From an uncultured Faecalibacterium sp. (GTDB lineage Bacteria > Bacillota > Clostridia > Oscillospirales > Ruminococcaceae): 64,000 nt of DNA. A program made the translations under genes and the position numbers. Location of the stretch: assembly GCA_934561555.1 (NCBI GenBank), contig CAKTGQ010000010.1:40806-104805 (forward strand), given 5' to 3'. Below, in pieces: positions 51,203 through 58,955 of the stretch (position 1 is the stretch's first letter; each line of letters begins with the position of its first letter). Below the pieces are notes generated by a model. That model was not told the origin of the DNA and searched no databases. It saw nothing but the letters and a program-made list of their open reading frames with translations.

Positions 51203-51856
51203 ATGATCGACGGCGTTATTTTTGATATGGACGGCCTGATGTTTGACACCGAGCGGGTGTGGGCTACCCTGTGGGAGCCTGCGCTTGCCACCCTCGGGCT
51301 TTCTTATAAGGAAGGGCTGGACGTTGCCGCCCGCGGCACGGCAGGGGACTCTATGCGGGCAGTGCTGCGCCGCTTCTACGGGGAAAACTGCGACACGGAC
51401 GCCATTATTGCGGCGCTGCACGCACAGGCGGAAAAGGCCTTTCAGGCACCGCCGCCCAAAAAGCCCGGGCTGGACGAAATTCTGACATGGCTGGACGCGC
51501 AGCACATCCCCATGGCGGTGGCATCATCCAGCCGGATGGCGTCTATCCGGCATCATTTGGACGGCTGGGGCTTGACCCACTACTTCAAGGTGATCGTCTC
51601 CGGCGAGCAGTTCTCGGCCTCCAAGCCCGACCCGGAGATCTTTCTGCGGGCAGCGGAGGCACTGGGCACCCAGCCCGGCCGCACCCTTGTACTGGAGGAC
51701 AGCTACAACGGCGTGCGCGCCGGTGCCGCCGGGCACTTTGTCACCGTAATGGTGCCGGATATGGCCCCCGCCAACGACGAGATGCGCCGCCTGTACACCG
51801 CCGAGTGCCGCGACCTGTACGAGGTGCTGGACGGGGTGAAGAAGGGGAGGTTCTGA
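51203..51856 (+). CDS. HAD-IA hydrolase, beta-phosphoglucomutase-like
   Basis: 217 residues from MIDGVIFDMDGLMFDTE (motif I, with the second Asp acid/base). Motif II AVASSSRMAS, motif III Lys in SASKPDPEIFL, motif IV LVLEDSYNGVRAG. Small helical cap between. Could be a sugar-phosphate phosphatase or phosphoglucomutase. The ATG at 51203 follows AAGGAG. TACAAT (51139-51144) is the likely -10. Confidence 0.9.
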   Translation: MIDGVIFDMDGLMFDTERVWATLWEPALATLGLSYKEGLDVAARGTAGDSMRAVLRRFYGENCDTDAIIAALHAQAEKAFQAPPPKKPGLDEILTWLDAQHIPMAVASSSRMASIRHHLDGWGLTHYFKVIVSGEQFSASKPDPEIFLRAAEALGTQPGRTLVLEDSYNGVRAGAAGHFVTVMVPDMAPANDEMRRLYTAECRDLYEVLDGVKKGRF

Positions 51857-51867
51857 GCGAGAAAGTG

Positions 51868-52015
51868 CGCGCTGCTGCAAATGCCGTTTTCCATTACGAC
51901 CCCACCCGTGAAAATGCAATGCCGGAGCGTCCGCAGACGCTCCGGCATTGCTCTATTAAAAATAATTTTTCCGCTATTGATGCGCAAAGCAAACGCGGAG
52001 CGCATTCAAATCGTC
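51868..52015 (+). repeat. Family B hairpin repeat, copy B4
   Basis: CTGCTGCAAATGCCGTTTTCC, CCCACCCGTGAAAAT, perfect 16-bp CGCA-loop hairpin (51916-51951), AATAATTTTTCCGCT, ATGCGCAAAG and CGCATTCAAATCGTC. The right end is within five bases of the nucleotidase stop; its hairpin can terminate both convergent genes. Confidence 0.8.
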
Positions 52016-52019
52016 AGGC

Positions 52020-53975
52020 TCAGCCCCGCGCCTTTTTTCTGCGCCGGAGTTTGCGCACCAGCTTACGAAGAAGCAGTACGATACACACCACCAGCAGAAC
52101 CACGGTGAGGATCAGGCCGAGGAGGATAAAGGTAAAGCGGTTGGGCTTTTTCAGCAGTGCGGAAAGGCTGCGGCTGTCCTCCACTTTTTTGCGGTCGTGC
52201 AGGGTGTTGTAATAGTCCGGTACGTTGCCGATGCCGTCGCCGTCGGTGTCCTCAAACGACGCCATATACCGCGCAATGGCGTCCCAGCCCTTCAGCTCCC
52301 TGCCGTTTTCGGTAAGGATCACGTCCTCAAAGTCCTCGATGGGGGTGCCATCGGCGTACTTCGGTACGATGGACAGAATGCCGTAGGACATATCCGTCAC
52401 AGCGCTCAGCATCTGCCCGCTATAAAGGTCTGCCACGATGCGGTACAGCTTGTCGTCCTGCAGCTCCACGCGCTGCCCGTCCTTGACCAGATAGACGTCC
52501 GTCACCTTGTTCAGCAGCAGACGGTGGGGATTATAGGTAAAGTTCAGGCCGCTGCAATACAGCCGCGCGGTGGTCATGAAATCCGACACGGAAGCGTCGA
52601 TCTCGGCGGCGGTGCGCAGCTCCTTGCCGGTGAGGTAGACTTCGATAAGGGGGTAGCCCGGCACGCCGTCCGCGCCGATGCCCAGCGAGAAGGAGTTGAA
52701 CACCTGCTCCACCGTGATATCGCCCCGGGCGTAGGTGTCGCGCACGGTGCCGCTGGGAACGACCGCCAAGTCTACCGGCACACCGTCATAGTCGGCGGCG
52801 TTCTCCACCGCGTACACATAGGCGTCCGCGATGATATCGCCCAGATTGTGCTCGGTGTGCACCTTGCCCAGATCCTTCAGGTTGGAGAAAACAACATCGT
52901 TTTCTGCCAGCACCTGATCCTTGGTGTAGCCGAACTGCGCCAGATAATCCGCGTCCACCGTGTCCATAAAGCGGTCGATGACCTCTTGCGTGTCCGCATC
53001 GGCGGGGATGTCTGCGGTGATGGGGATCAGCTGGTAATCGGTCACCTGCCAGCGGCCATCCGCTTTTTGCGCCATGGAAAGGCTGCCCAGATTTTTGCCG
53101 TACTCGCCGCAGGACACCACATAGGTGTCCCCGTGCCGGATGGGTTCCCGGATACGGCTGTGGGTGTGGCCGCTGAGGATGAGGTCAAGGTCAGGTACGC
53201 CCTTGGCCAGCAGCTCGTCCTCGGACTTTTTGGGGTCGTCCCATGTGCCGCTGTGGGAAACGCAGACGATCATGTCCACGTTTTCGCTCGCCTTGATCTC
53301 TGCCACGATGGCCTTTACCGCCTCCACAGGGTCTTTGAATTTCAGCTCGCAGGTGGGCGCGCAGGAGAGGGCATCCTTGCCGAAAACGCCCACCACGGCA
53401 ATGCGCACATCACCCTTCTGCAGCACGGTGTAGTCCTGCACGCCGTAGGCGGCAAAGGCGTCTTTGAGCATCTGCTGCCCCTCGGTGAGATCGGCGCTTT
53501 CCATGGCGTCCCAGTCCACATTGCAGACCACGATGGCCGGGACGGCATCGCCGGAGGTGCGGGCGCTGGTAAGCATATTGGCAAGCCCCTTGGAGCGGTA
53601 GTCGAACTCGTGGTTGCCGAAGGTGGTCACATCGCAGCCCATGTAGCCCAGCATCCGCAGCTCTGCGGCCTGCGTTTCAAACACCGTCTGGATCAGGGTG
53701 CCCATGGAAAAGTCACCGCCGTCGATCACAAGGGCGTTCGGGTCCTTGGCGCGCTGCGCCTTGATGAGGGTGTTGGCGCGGGCAAAGCCGCCGATGTCCG
53801 TTTCCTCGTCCTCCACCACGGTGGTAAAGGTGTTCAGGTGGGAGTGGGTGTCGTGGCTGAACAGGATGTCCAGCGTTTTGCCCGTCTCCGGTGCCTGCCC
53901 ATAGGCAGCGGGAATGCCCAGCAGCACTGAAAACAGCAGCAGCACGGCCGCCGTCATGGCAAAAAGTTTTTTCAT
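52020..53975 (-). CDS. Membrane-anchored 5'-nucleotidase / 2',3'-cyclic phosphodiesterase (UshA-like)
   Basis: 651 residues. Signal peptide (1-26); metallophosphoesterase domain with LFSHDTHSHL, VIDGGDFSMG, GNHEFDY, VCVSHSG and LSGHTHSRI; C-terminal 5'-nucleotidase domain (about 340-560). A calcium-loop-like DTDGDGIGN (about 576-584) precedes a transmembrane helix (about 614-637) and a very basic tail. It should hydrolyse extracellular nucleotides while held at the membrane. AAAAGGAG precedes the ATG. Confidence 0.93.
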   Translation of the reverse strand: MKKLFAMTAAVLLLFSVLLGIPAAYGQAPETGKTLDILFSHDTHSHLNTFTTVVEDEETDIGGFARANTLIKAQRAKDPNALVIDGGDFSMGTLIQTVFETQAAELRMLGYMGCDVTTFGNHEFDYRSKGLANMLTSARTSGDAVPAIVVCNVDWDAMESADLTEGQQMLKDAFAAYGVQDYTVLQKGDVRIAVVGVFGKDALSCAPTCELKFKDPVEAVKAIVAEIKASENVDMIVCVSHSGTWDDPKKSEDELLAKGVPDLDLILSGHTHSRIREPIRHGDTYVVSCGEYGKNLGSLSMAQKADGRWQVTDYQLIPITADIPADADTQEVIDRFMDTVDADYLAQFGYTKDQVLAENDVVFSNLKDLGKVHTEHNLGDIIADAYVYAVENAADYDGVPVDLAVVPSGTVRDTYARGDITVEQVFNSFSLGIGADGVPGYPLIEVYLTGKELRTAAEIDASVSDFMTTARLYCSGLNFTYNPHRLLLNKVTDVYLVKDGQRVELQDDKLYRIVADLYSGQMLSAVTDMSYGILSIVPKYADGTPIEDFEDVILTENGRELKGWDAIARYMASFEDTDGDGIGNVPDYYNTLHDRKKVEDSRSLSALLKKPNRFTFILLGLILTVVLLVVCIVLLLRKLVRKLRRRKKARG

Positions 53976-54183
53976 GGTGTGTTCTCCTTTTGTTGCGTCC
54001 TTATTTTTTCGGCTCAGCCGAATTTTTACAGCATCAGAAAAAGTAATACCATTCTATAAAAATCAACTATCTGTCCGCTATTTTAGCATAAATGTACAAA
54101 ACAAACAAGACGGCAGTTGGCTTTTTGCACCGATATGCAACGCTTTTGGAAAATCAGACTTGTTTTAGCTCTGTGGGGACGAA
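53976..54183. other. AT-rich gene-free stretch
   Basis: Upstream region of the nucleotidase gene (minus); likely holds its promoter, though I could not place a confident -35/-10 pair. No coding signal. Confidence 0.4.
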
Positions 54184-54382
54184 CCCTCTCAGTCATCTCG
54201 CTTCGCTCGATGCCAGCTCCCCCGAAGGGGGGAGCTTAATTCCCTCAGTCAAAACCTGACGGTTTTGACAGCTCCCTCGAGGAGGGAGCCTTTGGCATGG
54301 CGGGAAAGTTCCCGGCTAAACCGCAAAGCTTGCGGGCGTGCCCGCTCCCCCTTGGGGGAGCTGTCGCGTAGCGACTGAGGGG
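54184..54382. repeat. Family A repeat, copy A9 (multi-unit)
   Basis: At least three half-units in tandem: CATCTCGCTTCGCTCGATG, CAAAACC-TGAC-GGTTTTG with CTCCCTCGAGGAGGGAG, and CTCCCCCTTGGGGGAG followed by GTCGC-GTA-GCGAC and TGAGGGG. Confidence 0.75.
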
Positions 54383-54398
54383 CTTCAAATCGGCGGAG

Positions 54399-54459
54399 CC
54401 GGAAAAAACGGTTAAAAGATCTTCACGCCGAACAGGCGTGAATCTTCAGTTTTTTCCGG
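54399..54459. repeat. Composite hairpin
   Basis: 11-bp outer stem CCGGAAAAAAC / GTTTTTTCCGG enclosing an inner TTCACGCC-GAACA-GGCGTGAA stem. Followed by GGGGC-GAGCA-GCCCC with a T-run (about 54487-54508). Confidence 0.6.
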
Positions 54460-54607
54460 TGTAGCCCACTTCTTTGGGGTTAAAAGGGGCGAGCAGCCCC
54501 TTTTTCGTGGCTCCAGCGCGTCGAAATCGCTGGCACTTTTCTGGTTCTCTTTTGGTGTCAAAAGAGAACATCCCTCGGCAAGCAGAACCTTCCCCCGCAA
54601 AAACAAA

Positions 54608-54641
54608 ACCAGCCAAGCCCGCAGGCTTGGCTGGTTTGAAA
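54608..54641 (-). terminator. Terminator of the ROK kinase gene
   Basis: AACCAGCCAAGCC-CGCA-GGCTTGGCTGGTT perfect stem; on the minus strand followed by TTGTTTTTG. Confidence 0.88.
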
Positions 54642-54659
54642 GCTATCGTTATTCCCTTA

Positions 54660-55610
54660 TCAGGTGCCCACGATCAGGCGCACGGCGCCGTAGATGCCGG
54701 CGTCGTTGCCAAGGCTGGCAGCCTTGATGGGGGTCTCCTTGCAGGACTGGAAAGCGTACTCCTTGTAGTGGCGCACCAGCGGATCGAACAGAACCTCTCC
54801 GGCGCGGGCCACGCCGCCGCCGATCATGAACATTTCGGGGTCGGTGGTGGCGGCAATGTTGGCCAGTGCCATGCCCAGCGTGGAGGCCATCTCGTCCACC
54901 TCGCGGGCGGCCAGTGCGTCCCCGGCGCGGGCGGCGTCGAACACGTCCTTGGCTTCAAAGTCCTTGCCGCGCAGGGTGCAGGCGGTGTCCGGATTCTCGT
55001 CCAGCAGCTTCTTCATGCAGCGCACAACGCCGGTGGCGCTGGAATACTGCTCCAGACAGCCGCGCTTGCCACAGCCGCAGACGGCGGTCTCGTGGGGGTT
55101 GACGGTGATGTGGCCGATCTCGCCGCCGGCACCGTGCGCACCGTCGATGACCTTGCCGTTCACGATAACGCCGCCGCCCACGCCGGTGCCCAGTGTGACC
55201 ATGACGGCGCTGCGGCAGCCCTGTGCCGTGCCCATCCAGATCTCGCCCAGAGCAGCCACGTTGGCGTCGTTGCCCACCAGCACCCGGATGCCGCCCAGCA
55301 GCTCGCTGAGCTCAATGGAGACGTTGCGGTTGCCCCAGCCGCCAAGGTTTGCACACACGATGGGCACGATGCTGGAATCCAGCACCGGGCCGGGCACGCC
55401 CAGACCGACACCCTCGACTTCGTCTGCAGACAGACCCTTTTCCTGCATCTTCTGCTGCACGGCAGCAGCCAGATTTTCCAGAATGTGAGCACCGTTATTG
55501 GAAGTATCGGTGCTTACTTCCCACTTTTCCAGCAGCTTGCCGCTGGTGGTGAACAGGCCGACCTTGGCAGTGGTGCCGCCCAGATCGATGCCAAATGCGT
55601 ATTCCTTCAT
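54660..55610 (-). CDS. ROK family glucokinase
   Basis: 316 residues from MKEYAFGIDLGGTTAKVGLF (ATP phosphate loop). Zinc and sugar-binding ROK signature GEIGHITVNP plus CGCGKRGCLEQYSSATGVVR; catalytic Asp in LVGNDANVAALGE. No N-terminal HTH, so an enzyme rather than a repressor. It phosphorylates glucose or a related hexose from non-PTS sources. AAAGGGG precedes the ATG; an in-frame upstream ATG lacks an RBS. Confidence 0.93.
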   Translation of the reverse strand: MKEYAFGIDLGGTTAKVGLFTTSGKLLEKWEVSTDTSNNGAHILENLAAAVQQKMQEKGLSADEVEGVGLGVPGPVLDSSIVPIVCANLGGWGNRNVSIELSELLGGIRVLVGNDANVAALGEIWMGTAQGCRSAVMVTLGTGVGGGVIVNGKVIDGAHGAGGEIGHITVNPHETAVCGCGKRGCLEQYSSATGVVRCMKKLLDENPDTACTLRGKDFEAKDVFDAARAGDALAAREVDEMASTLGMALANIAATTDPEMFMIGGGVARAGEVLFDPLVRHYKEYAFQSCKETPIKAASLGNDAGIYGAVRLIVGT

Positions 55611-55760
55611 GTCATTTACCCCTTTGATGCGGATGCGCCGCATTTTTTATCAGTATTCCATAGTATACCATATTTTTCCGCAAAAGAGCAGTACCGCGGC
55701 GGCATTTCGTGCAATCGGACTGAAATCCATGTAAAATTTTGGGCAGTTCCACAAGGAAAT

Positions 55761-56645
55761 TCAGCGCACGGTGTTGGTCAGCGTGCCGATTCCCTCGATC
55801 TCGCACTGCACGGTGTCGCCCGGGTGCAAAAATTGCGGCGGGTCCATGCCCATGCCTACCCCGGCAGGGGTGCCGGTGGCAATGATGGTACCGGCTTTCA
55901 GGGTCATGCCCTGCGAAAGCTCGTGGATGACATGGTCGATATCAAAAATTTGCAGCTTGGTGTTGGAATCCTGCCGCAGCTCGCCGTTCACCCGGCTGCG
56001 GATGGGCAACGCGGGCGGGTAGGTGTCAAATTCATCGGCGGTGACGATGCAGGGTCCCATGGGGGTGAAGCCGTCCAGACTTTTGCCGAAGTACCACTGC
56101 TTGTGGGCGGTCTGCACGTCCCGGGCGGAGACGTCGTTCAGGATGGTGTAGCCGAACACATAGTCTTTGGTCTGCCCGGCGGGCACGTCCTTGGCGTCCT
56201 TGCCCAGCACCACAGCCAGCTCACACTCGTAGTCCAGCTTCTGCACAAGGTCGGTGTGCGCTTCGATAAAGCCGCCGTCCGGCACTGCCCGGGTGACCCG
56301 CTTGGAGAAGTAGATGGCATCCTGATGCTGGGTGGAAAAGGCGTCCGCAGAGTATTTTTCGGCCTCGTCCGAGTGTGCCATATAGTTGATGCCCAGACAG
56401 ACCACGTCCTGCGCGGGGCAGGGGATGGGACTTTGCAGGGCGATAGCCTCCACCGGCAGCGCGGGGATGCCGCTGATGGCCAGCTGCAAGCCGAACCGCA
56501 CCTGCGGGGTGAGGAAGGGGATGGCGTCGGACAGGGTCTCGTAGGAGAGCCCCAGCCAGCTCAGCGGCCAGACCTGTGTACCGTCCTGCGAGAGGATGGC
56601 GGGGTCCTCCACGCCGTCCGGCAGGCGGCAGGTGACAAAACGCAT
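55761..56645 (-). CDS. Fumarylacetoacetate hydrolase family protein
   Basis: 294 residues. FAH C-terminal fold (about 75-290): CLGINYMAHSDEAEK, metal ligands in DYECELAVVLGKDAKDVPAG, FGYTILNDVSARDVQ and IIATGTPAGVGMG. Members hydrolyse or decarboxylate beta-diketo acids such as acylpyruvates or oxaloacetate; substrate unclear. 14 bases downstream of the DJ-1 gene, so cotranscribed. Confidence 0.9.
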   Translation of the reverse strand: MRFVTCRLPDGVEDPAILSQDGTQVWPLSWLGLSYETLSDAIPFLTPQVRFGLQLAISGIPALPVEAIALQSPIPCPAQDVVCLGINYMAHSDEAEKYSADAFSTQHQDAIYFSKRVTRAVPDGGFIEAHTDLVQKLDYECELAVVLGKDAKDVPAGQTKDYVFGYTILNDVSARDVQTAHKQWYFGKSLDGFTPMGPCIVTADEFDTYPPALPIRSRVNGELRQDSNTKLQIFDIDHVIHELSQGMTLKAGTIIATGTPAGVGMGMDPPQFLHPGDTVQCEIEGIGTLTNTVR

Positions 56646-56659
56646 ACAGTCCCCTCCCC

Positions 56660-57211
56660 TCAGTGCCGGTAGGCGATGGCGCCGCGGATGCGCTCGGCTT
56701 CCGCTTCTCCGGCCAGCTGACGCACCAGCTCCAGCGCAAAGGGGATGGCACCGCCCAGACCGTAGCTGGTGGTGATGTTGCCGTCCACGACTACCTCGGT
56801 GTCCAGCACATGAGCACCGGCCAGCTGATCCTGAAATGCAGCGTGGGCGGTGGCGTTTTTGCCCTCCAGCAGACCCAGTGCCGCCAGCACGCTGGGTGCG
56901 GCGCAGATGGCGGCTACCTTTTTGCCCGCCTTTGCAAAGGCAACGCAGGTATCCGTCACCGTCTTGTTGGCGGCAAGGTTCGGCGTACCGGGAATGCCGC
57001 CGGGCAGCACTACCAGATCTACGTCGGAATAATCGACTTCCTCTGCCAGCGCATCGGCGGTGATGTGCACCTTATGGCTGCTCAGGATCTCCCGGCTGCC
57101 GGAAGCGCTGGCTACCAGCACCTCCACCTTGGCGCGGCGGAGCAAGTCCACCACCAGCAGAGCCTCGCACTCCTCGGTGCCCTCTGCAAAAAATACAACA
57201 GCTTTTGCCAT
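56660..57211 (-). CDS. DJ-1/PfpI family protein (YajL-like)
   Basis: 183 residues. N-terminal AVVFFAEGTEECEALLVVDLLRRAKVEV with the conserved Glu; nucleophile Cys in VAAICAAPSVLAALGLL; GNITTSYGLGGAIPFALELV at the C-terminal end. DJ-1 proteins are tied to glyoxal stress and protein or nucleotide repair; the exact activity is disputed. RBS AGGAGG. First of a two-gene unit with the FAH-family gene. Confidence 0.92.
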   Translation of the reverse strand: MAKAVVFFAEGTEECEALLVVDLLRRAKVEVLVASASGSREILSSHKVHITADALAEEVDYSDVDLVVLPGGIPGTPNLAANKTVTDTCVAFAKAGKKVAAICAAPSVLAALGLLEGKNATAHAAFQDQLAGAHVLDTEVVVDGNITTSYGLGGAIPFALELVRQLAGEAEAERIRGAIAYRH

Positions 57212-57300
57212 AAGAAAAACCTCCTGTTCAAAATATCAAAAAGAAAAGCCGCGTGCCGCAGCTTTGGGCAAAGCCCTTTTGGCGGTACGCGGCCTTTGTA

Positions 57301-57594
57301 TCAGTCAGCGGACTTTTTTTCAGCTTCCAACAGCGCACGCAGCACACTGTCGTCCGCGCTCAGCACCCGGCTGACCCGGCTGATGATGGCGCTGGACGCA
57401 CCGGTCTTGTCCATGATCTCGGTGTAGATGCGCTTGTCAGCCAGCAGCTCGGCAATATTGTAGCGCTGCTCCATTGCGCTGAGCTCCGAATAGCTGCACA
57501 CGTCCTGCAGAAAACGATAGCATTCCTCCGGGGTCTTGAGCTGCAGAAAAGCTCGATACAGACCGGAGTTGCCGGTGGGATGATCTTTCGCCAT
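57301..57594 (-). CDS. TrpR-like repressor, YerC/YecD family
   Basis: 97 residues, all helical. LKTPEECYRFLQDVCSYSELSAMEQRYNIAELL precedes the helix-turn-helix (about 48-75: DKRIYTEIMDKTGASSAIISRVSRVL), as in the Trp-repressor superfamily YerC group. No trp genes nearby; the target is unknown. Its own promoter carries a perfect inverted repeat in the spacer, which suggests autoregulation. RBS AAAGGAG. Confidence 0.9.
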   Translation of the reverse strand: MAKDHPTGNSGLYRAFLQLKTPEECYRFLQDVCSYSELSAMEQRYNIAELLADKRIYTEIMDKTGASSAIISRVSRVLSADDSVLRALLEAEKKSAD

Positions 57595-57636
57595 GATAGT
57601 CTCCTTTTTTGCACAGAATGCCCGCAGACAGCGGCT

Positions 57637-57664
57637 TTATTACACTACATCAGTGTAGTACAAA
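57637..57664 (-). promoter_or_regulatory. Promoter with embedded operator of the TrpR-like gene
   Basis: Minus strand TTTGTA (57664-57659), 16 bases, TAATAA (57642-57637). The spacer is almost exactly filled by the inverted repeat ACTACA-TCAG-TGTAGT (57644-57659). Confidence 0.6.
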
Positions 57665-57705
57665 TGCGGATAAATTTCAATGGCTATTTTGTGATTTTTC
57701 GGAAA

Positions 57706-58200
57706 TCAGCTCAGGGTGTGCTCATACACCAGCTCATTGCGGGGCACGGTGCCATTTTCCTGCTCGGCGGGGCGCAGCTCGCGGTAGCGCAGCGCCTTGA
57801 AGAACTGCTGCACCGGCAGTGCCTTGGCGTGGATGGTGCACCACACCCGGCCTTTGCCCTCGCCCTTGGCCAGCCGCTCGCAGGTCTGCACGATATCCCT
57901 GCCGATGGCCTTGCCGCGGTACTCCGGTTTGAGGTACAGGTGCATCAGGTGCAGGGTGGTGTTCTCCATCTTCCACGCGAAGTAGCCGATGAGTTTGCCC
58001 CCCAGAAACACCAGAAAATAGTTCACGTCATTGTCGATGTCCTCTTCAATGGCGTCGGCGCTCTGCAGCTCTTCCACAAGGGTGTCCAGCTGCTTTGCGG
58101 GGTAGTAGCGCTTGTAGACCTCGTGCCACAGCTCGCTGGCAAGGTCGGCGGTGTTGTGGATGTATTTGGCCTTTGCGACCAGCTTGTAATCAGGCTTCAT
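57706..58200 (-). CDS. GNAT family N-acetyltransferase
   Basis: 164 residues from MKPDYKLVAKAKYIHN (ATG at 58200 after TAAGGAG; the longer open frame is a shadow of the nitroreductase gene). Acetyl-CoA motif A: LHLMHLYLKPEYRGKAIGRDIV, the RxxGxG/A-type loop. Substrate unknown. It follows the nitroreductase gene by eight bases, so they are one operon. Confidence 0.88.
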   Translation of the reverse strand: MKPDYKLVAKAKYIHNTADLASELWHEVYKRYYPAKQLDTLVEELQSADAIEEDIDNDVNYFLVFLGGKLIGYFAWKMENTTLHLMHLYLKPEYRGKAIGRDIVQTCERLAKGEGKGRVWCTIHAKALPVQQFFKALRYRELRPAEQENGTVPRNELVYEHTLS

Positions 58201-58208
58201 AAAACTCC

Positions 58209-58730
58209 TTATACTCTTACGATGTAGTCCGGCTTGCGGGGCGCGGCGGGCTTGGGTTCGGCGGCGGGGTAGCCCAGAATGCAGTGGCCTACGCCGATCC
58301 AGTCGCCCTCGATGCCCCACTTTTTCAGCAGTGCTTTGCCCTCGGCGGAGTCGAACTCCTCCCGGGCACGGTTGATCCAGCAGCTGCCCAGCCCCAGCGA
58401 TGCGGCGGCCAGCATCAGGTTGCCCATGACAAGGCTGCCGTCCTGCACGGCGCAGTTTGCGTGGGCATCGGCCAGCACCACCAGAATGGTGGGTGCGCCG
58501 TACATGGGGTCGCTGTCGGTGCCCATGACGGCGGCGTTCATCCGGGTCAGCTGGGCGCGGGTAGCGGCATCCTGCACGACCACGATCTTCGCGCTCTGGC
58601 GTCCCATAGCGCTGGCGGCGTAGGTGCCGGCCTCCAACACGGCGTCAAGTTCTGCATCCGTGATCTGCTGGGGCTTGTAGGCGCGGCAGCTGCGGCGGCT
58701 GTAAATGGTTTGTAATGTCTCGTTGGTCAT
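58209..58730 (-). CDS. Nitroreductase family protein
   Basis: 173 residues. FMN-binding nitroreductase fold: YSRRSCRAYKPQQITDAELDAVLEAG at the N-terminus, ALGLGSCWINRAR-like segment (AAASLGLGSCWINRA) in the middle, and ILGYPAAEPKPAAPRKPDYIVRV at the end. NAD(P)H-dependent reduction of nitro or quinone compounds is typical. Minus-strand promoter TTGCAC/TACAAT at 58791-58763. Confidence 0.92.
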   Translation of the reverse strand: MTNETLQTIYSRRSCRAYKPQQITDAELDAVLEAGTYAASAMGRQSAKIVVVQDAATRAQLTRMNAAVMGTDSDPMYGAPTILVVLADAHANCAVQDGSLVMGNLMLAAASLGLGSCWINRAREEFDSAEGKALLKKWGIEGDWIGVGHCILGYPAAEPKPAAPRKPDYIVRV

Positions 58731-58762
58731 GAAAGATCCCCTCCTTAATAGTGGATGGCTTT

Positions 58763-58791
58763 ATTGTACCACAACCTGCGCCGGAGTGCAA
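58763..58791 (-). promoter_or_regulatory. Promoter of nitroreductase-GNAT operon
   Basis: Minus strand TTGCAC (58791-58786), 17 bases, TACAAT (58768-58763). Confidence 0.7.
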
Positions 58792-58894
58792 AGTGCCCGC
58801 CGGTAAAAAACATTGCTGGTTTCCGAAAACGTTTGCGCTGCAAAAACACGACAGAATGCACAAAAAACAAAAGAAAGATTATGGAAAAGCATTC

Positions 58895-58923
58895 TTGTTG
58901 CCAGCGGGCAAATCGGGTATAAT
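58895..58923 (+). promoter_or_regulatory. Promoter of the ricin-type lectin gene
   Basis: TTGTTG (58895-58900), 17 bases, TATAAT (58918-58923). Confidence 0.8.
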
Positions 58924-58955
58924 AGGGCTACCATAGCGGAAAGGAGTTGTGCTCT

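Noticed and set aside
54412..54606. 64-codon minus-strand frame with a duplicated LLTPK motif
   Set aside because: Lies entirely in hairpin and repeat sequence, lacks an RBS and shows no protein-like composition.
54474..56672. Long open frame antisense to the ROK and FAH genes
   Set aside because: Same reason; the ROK and FAH motifs on the minus strand are unambiguous.
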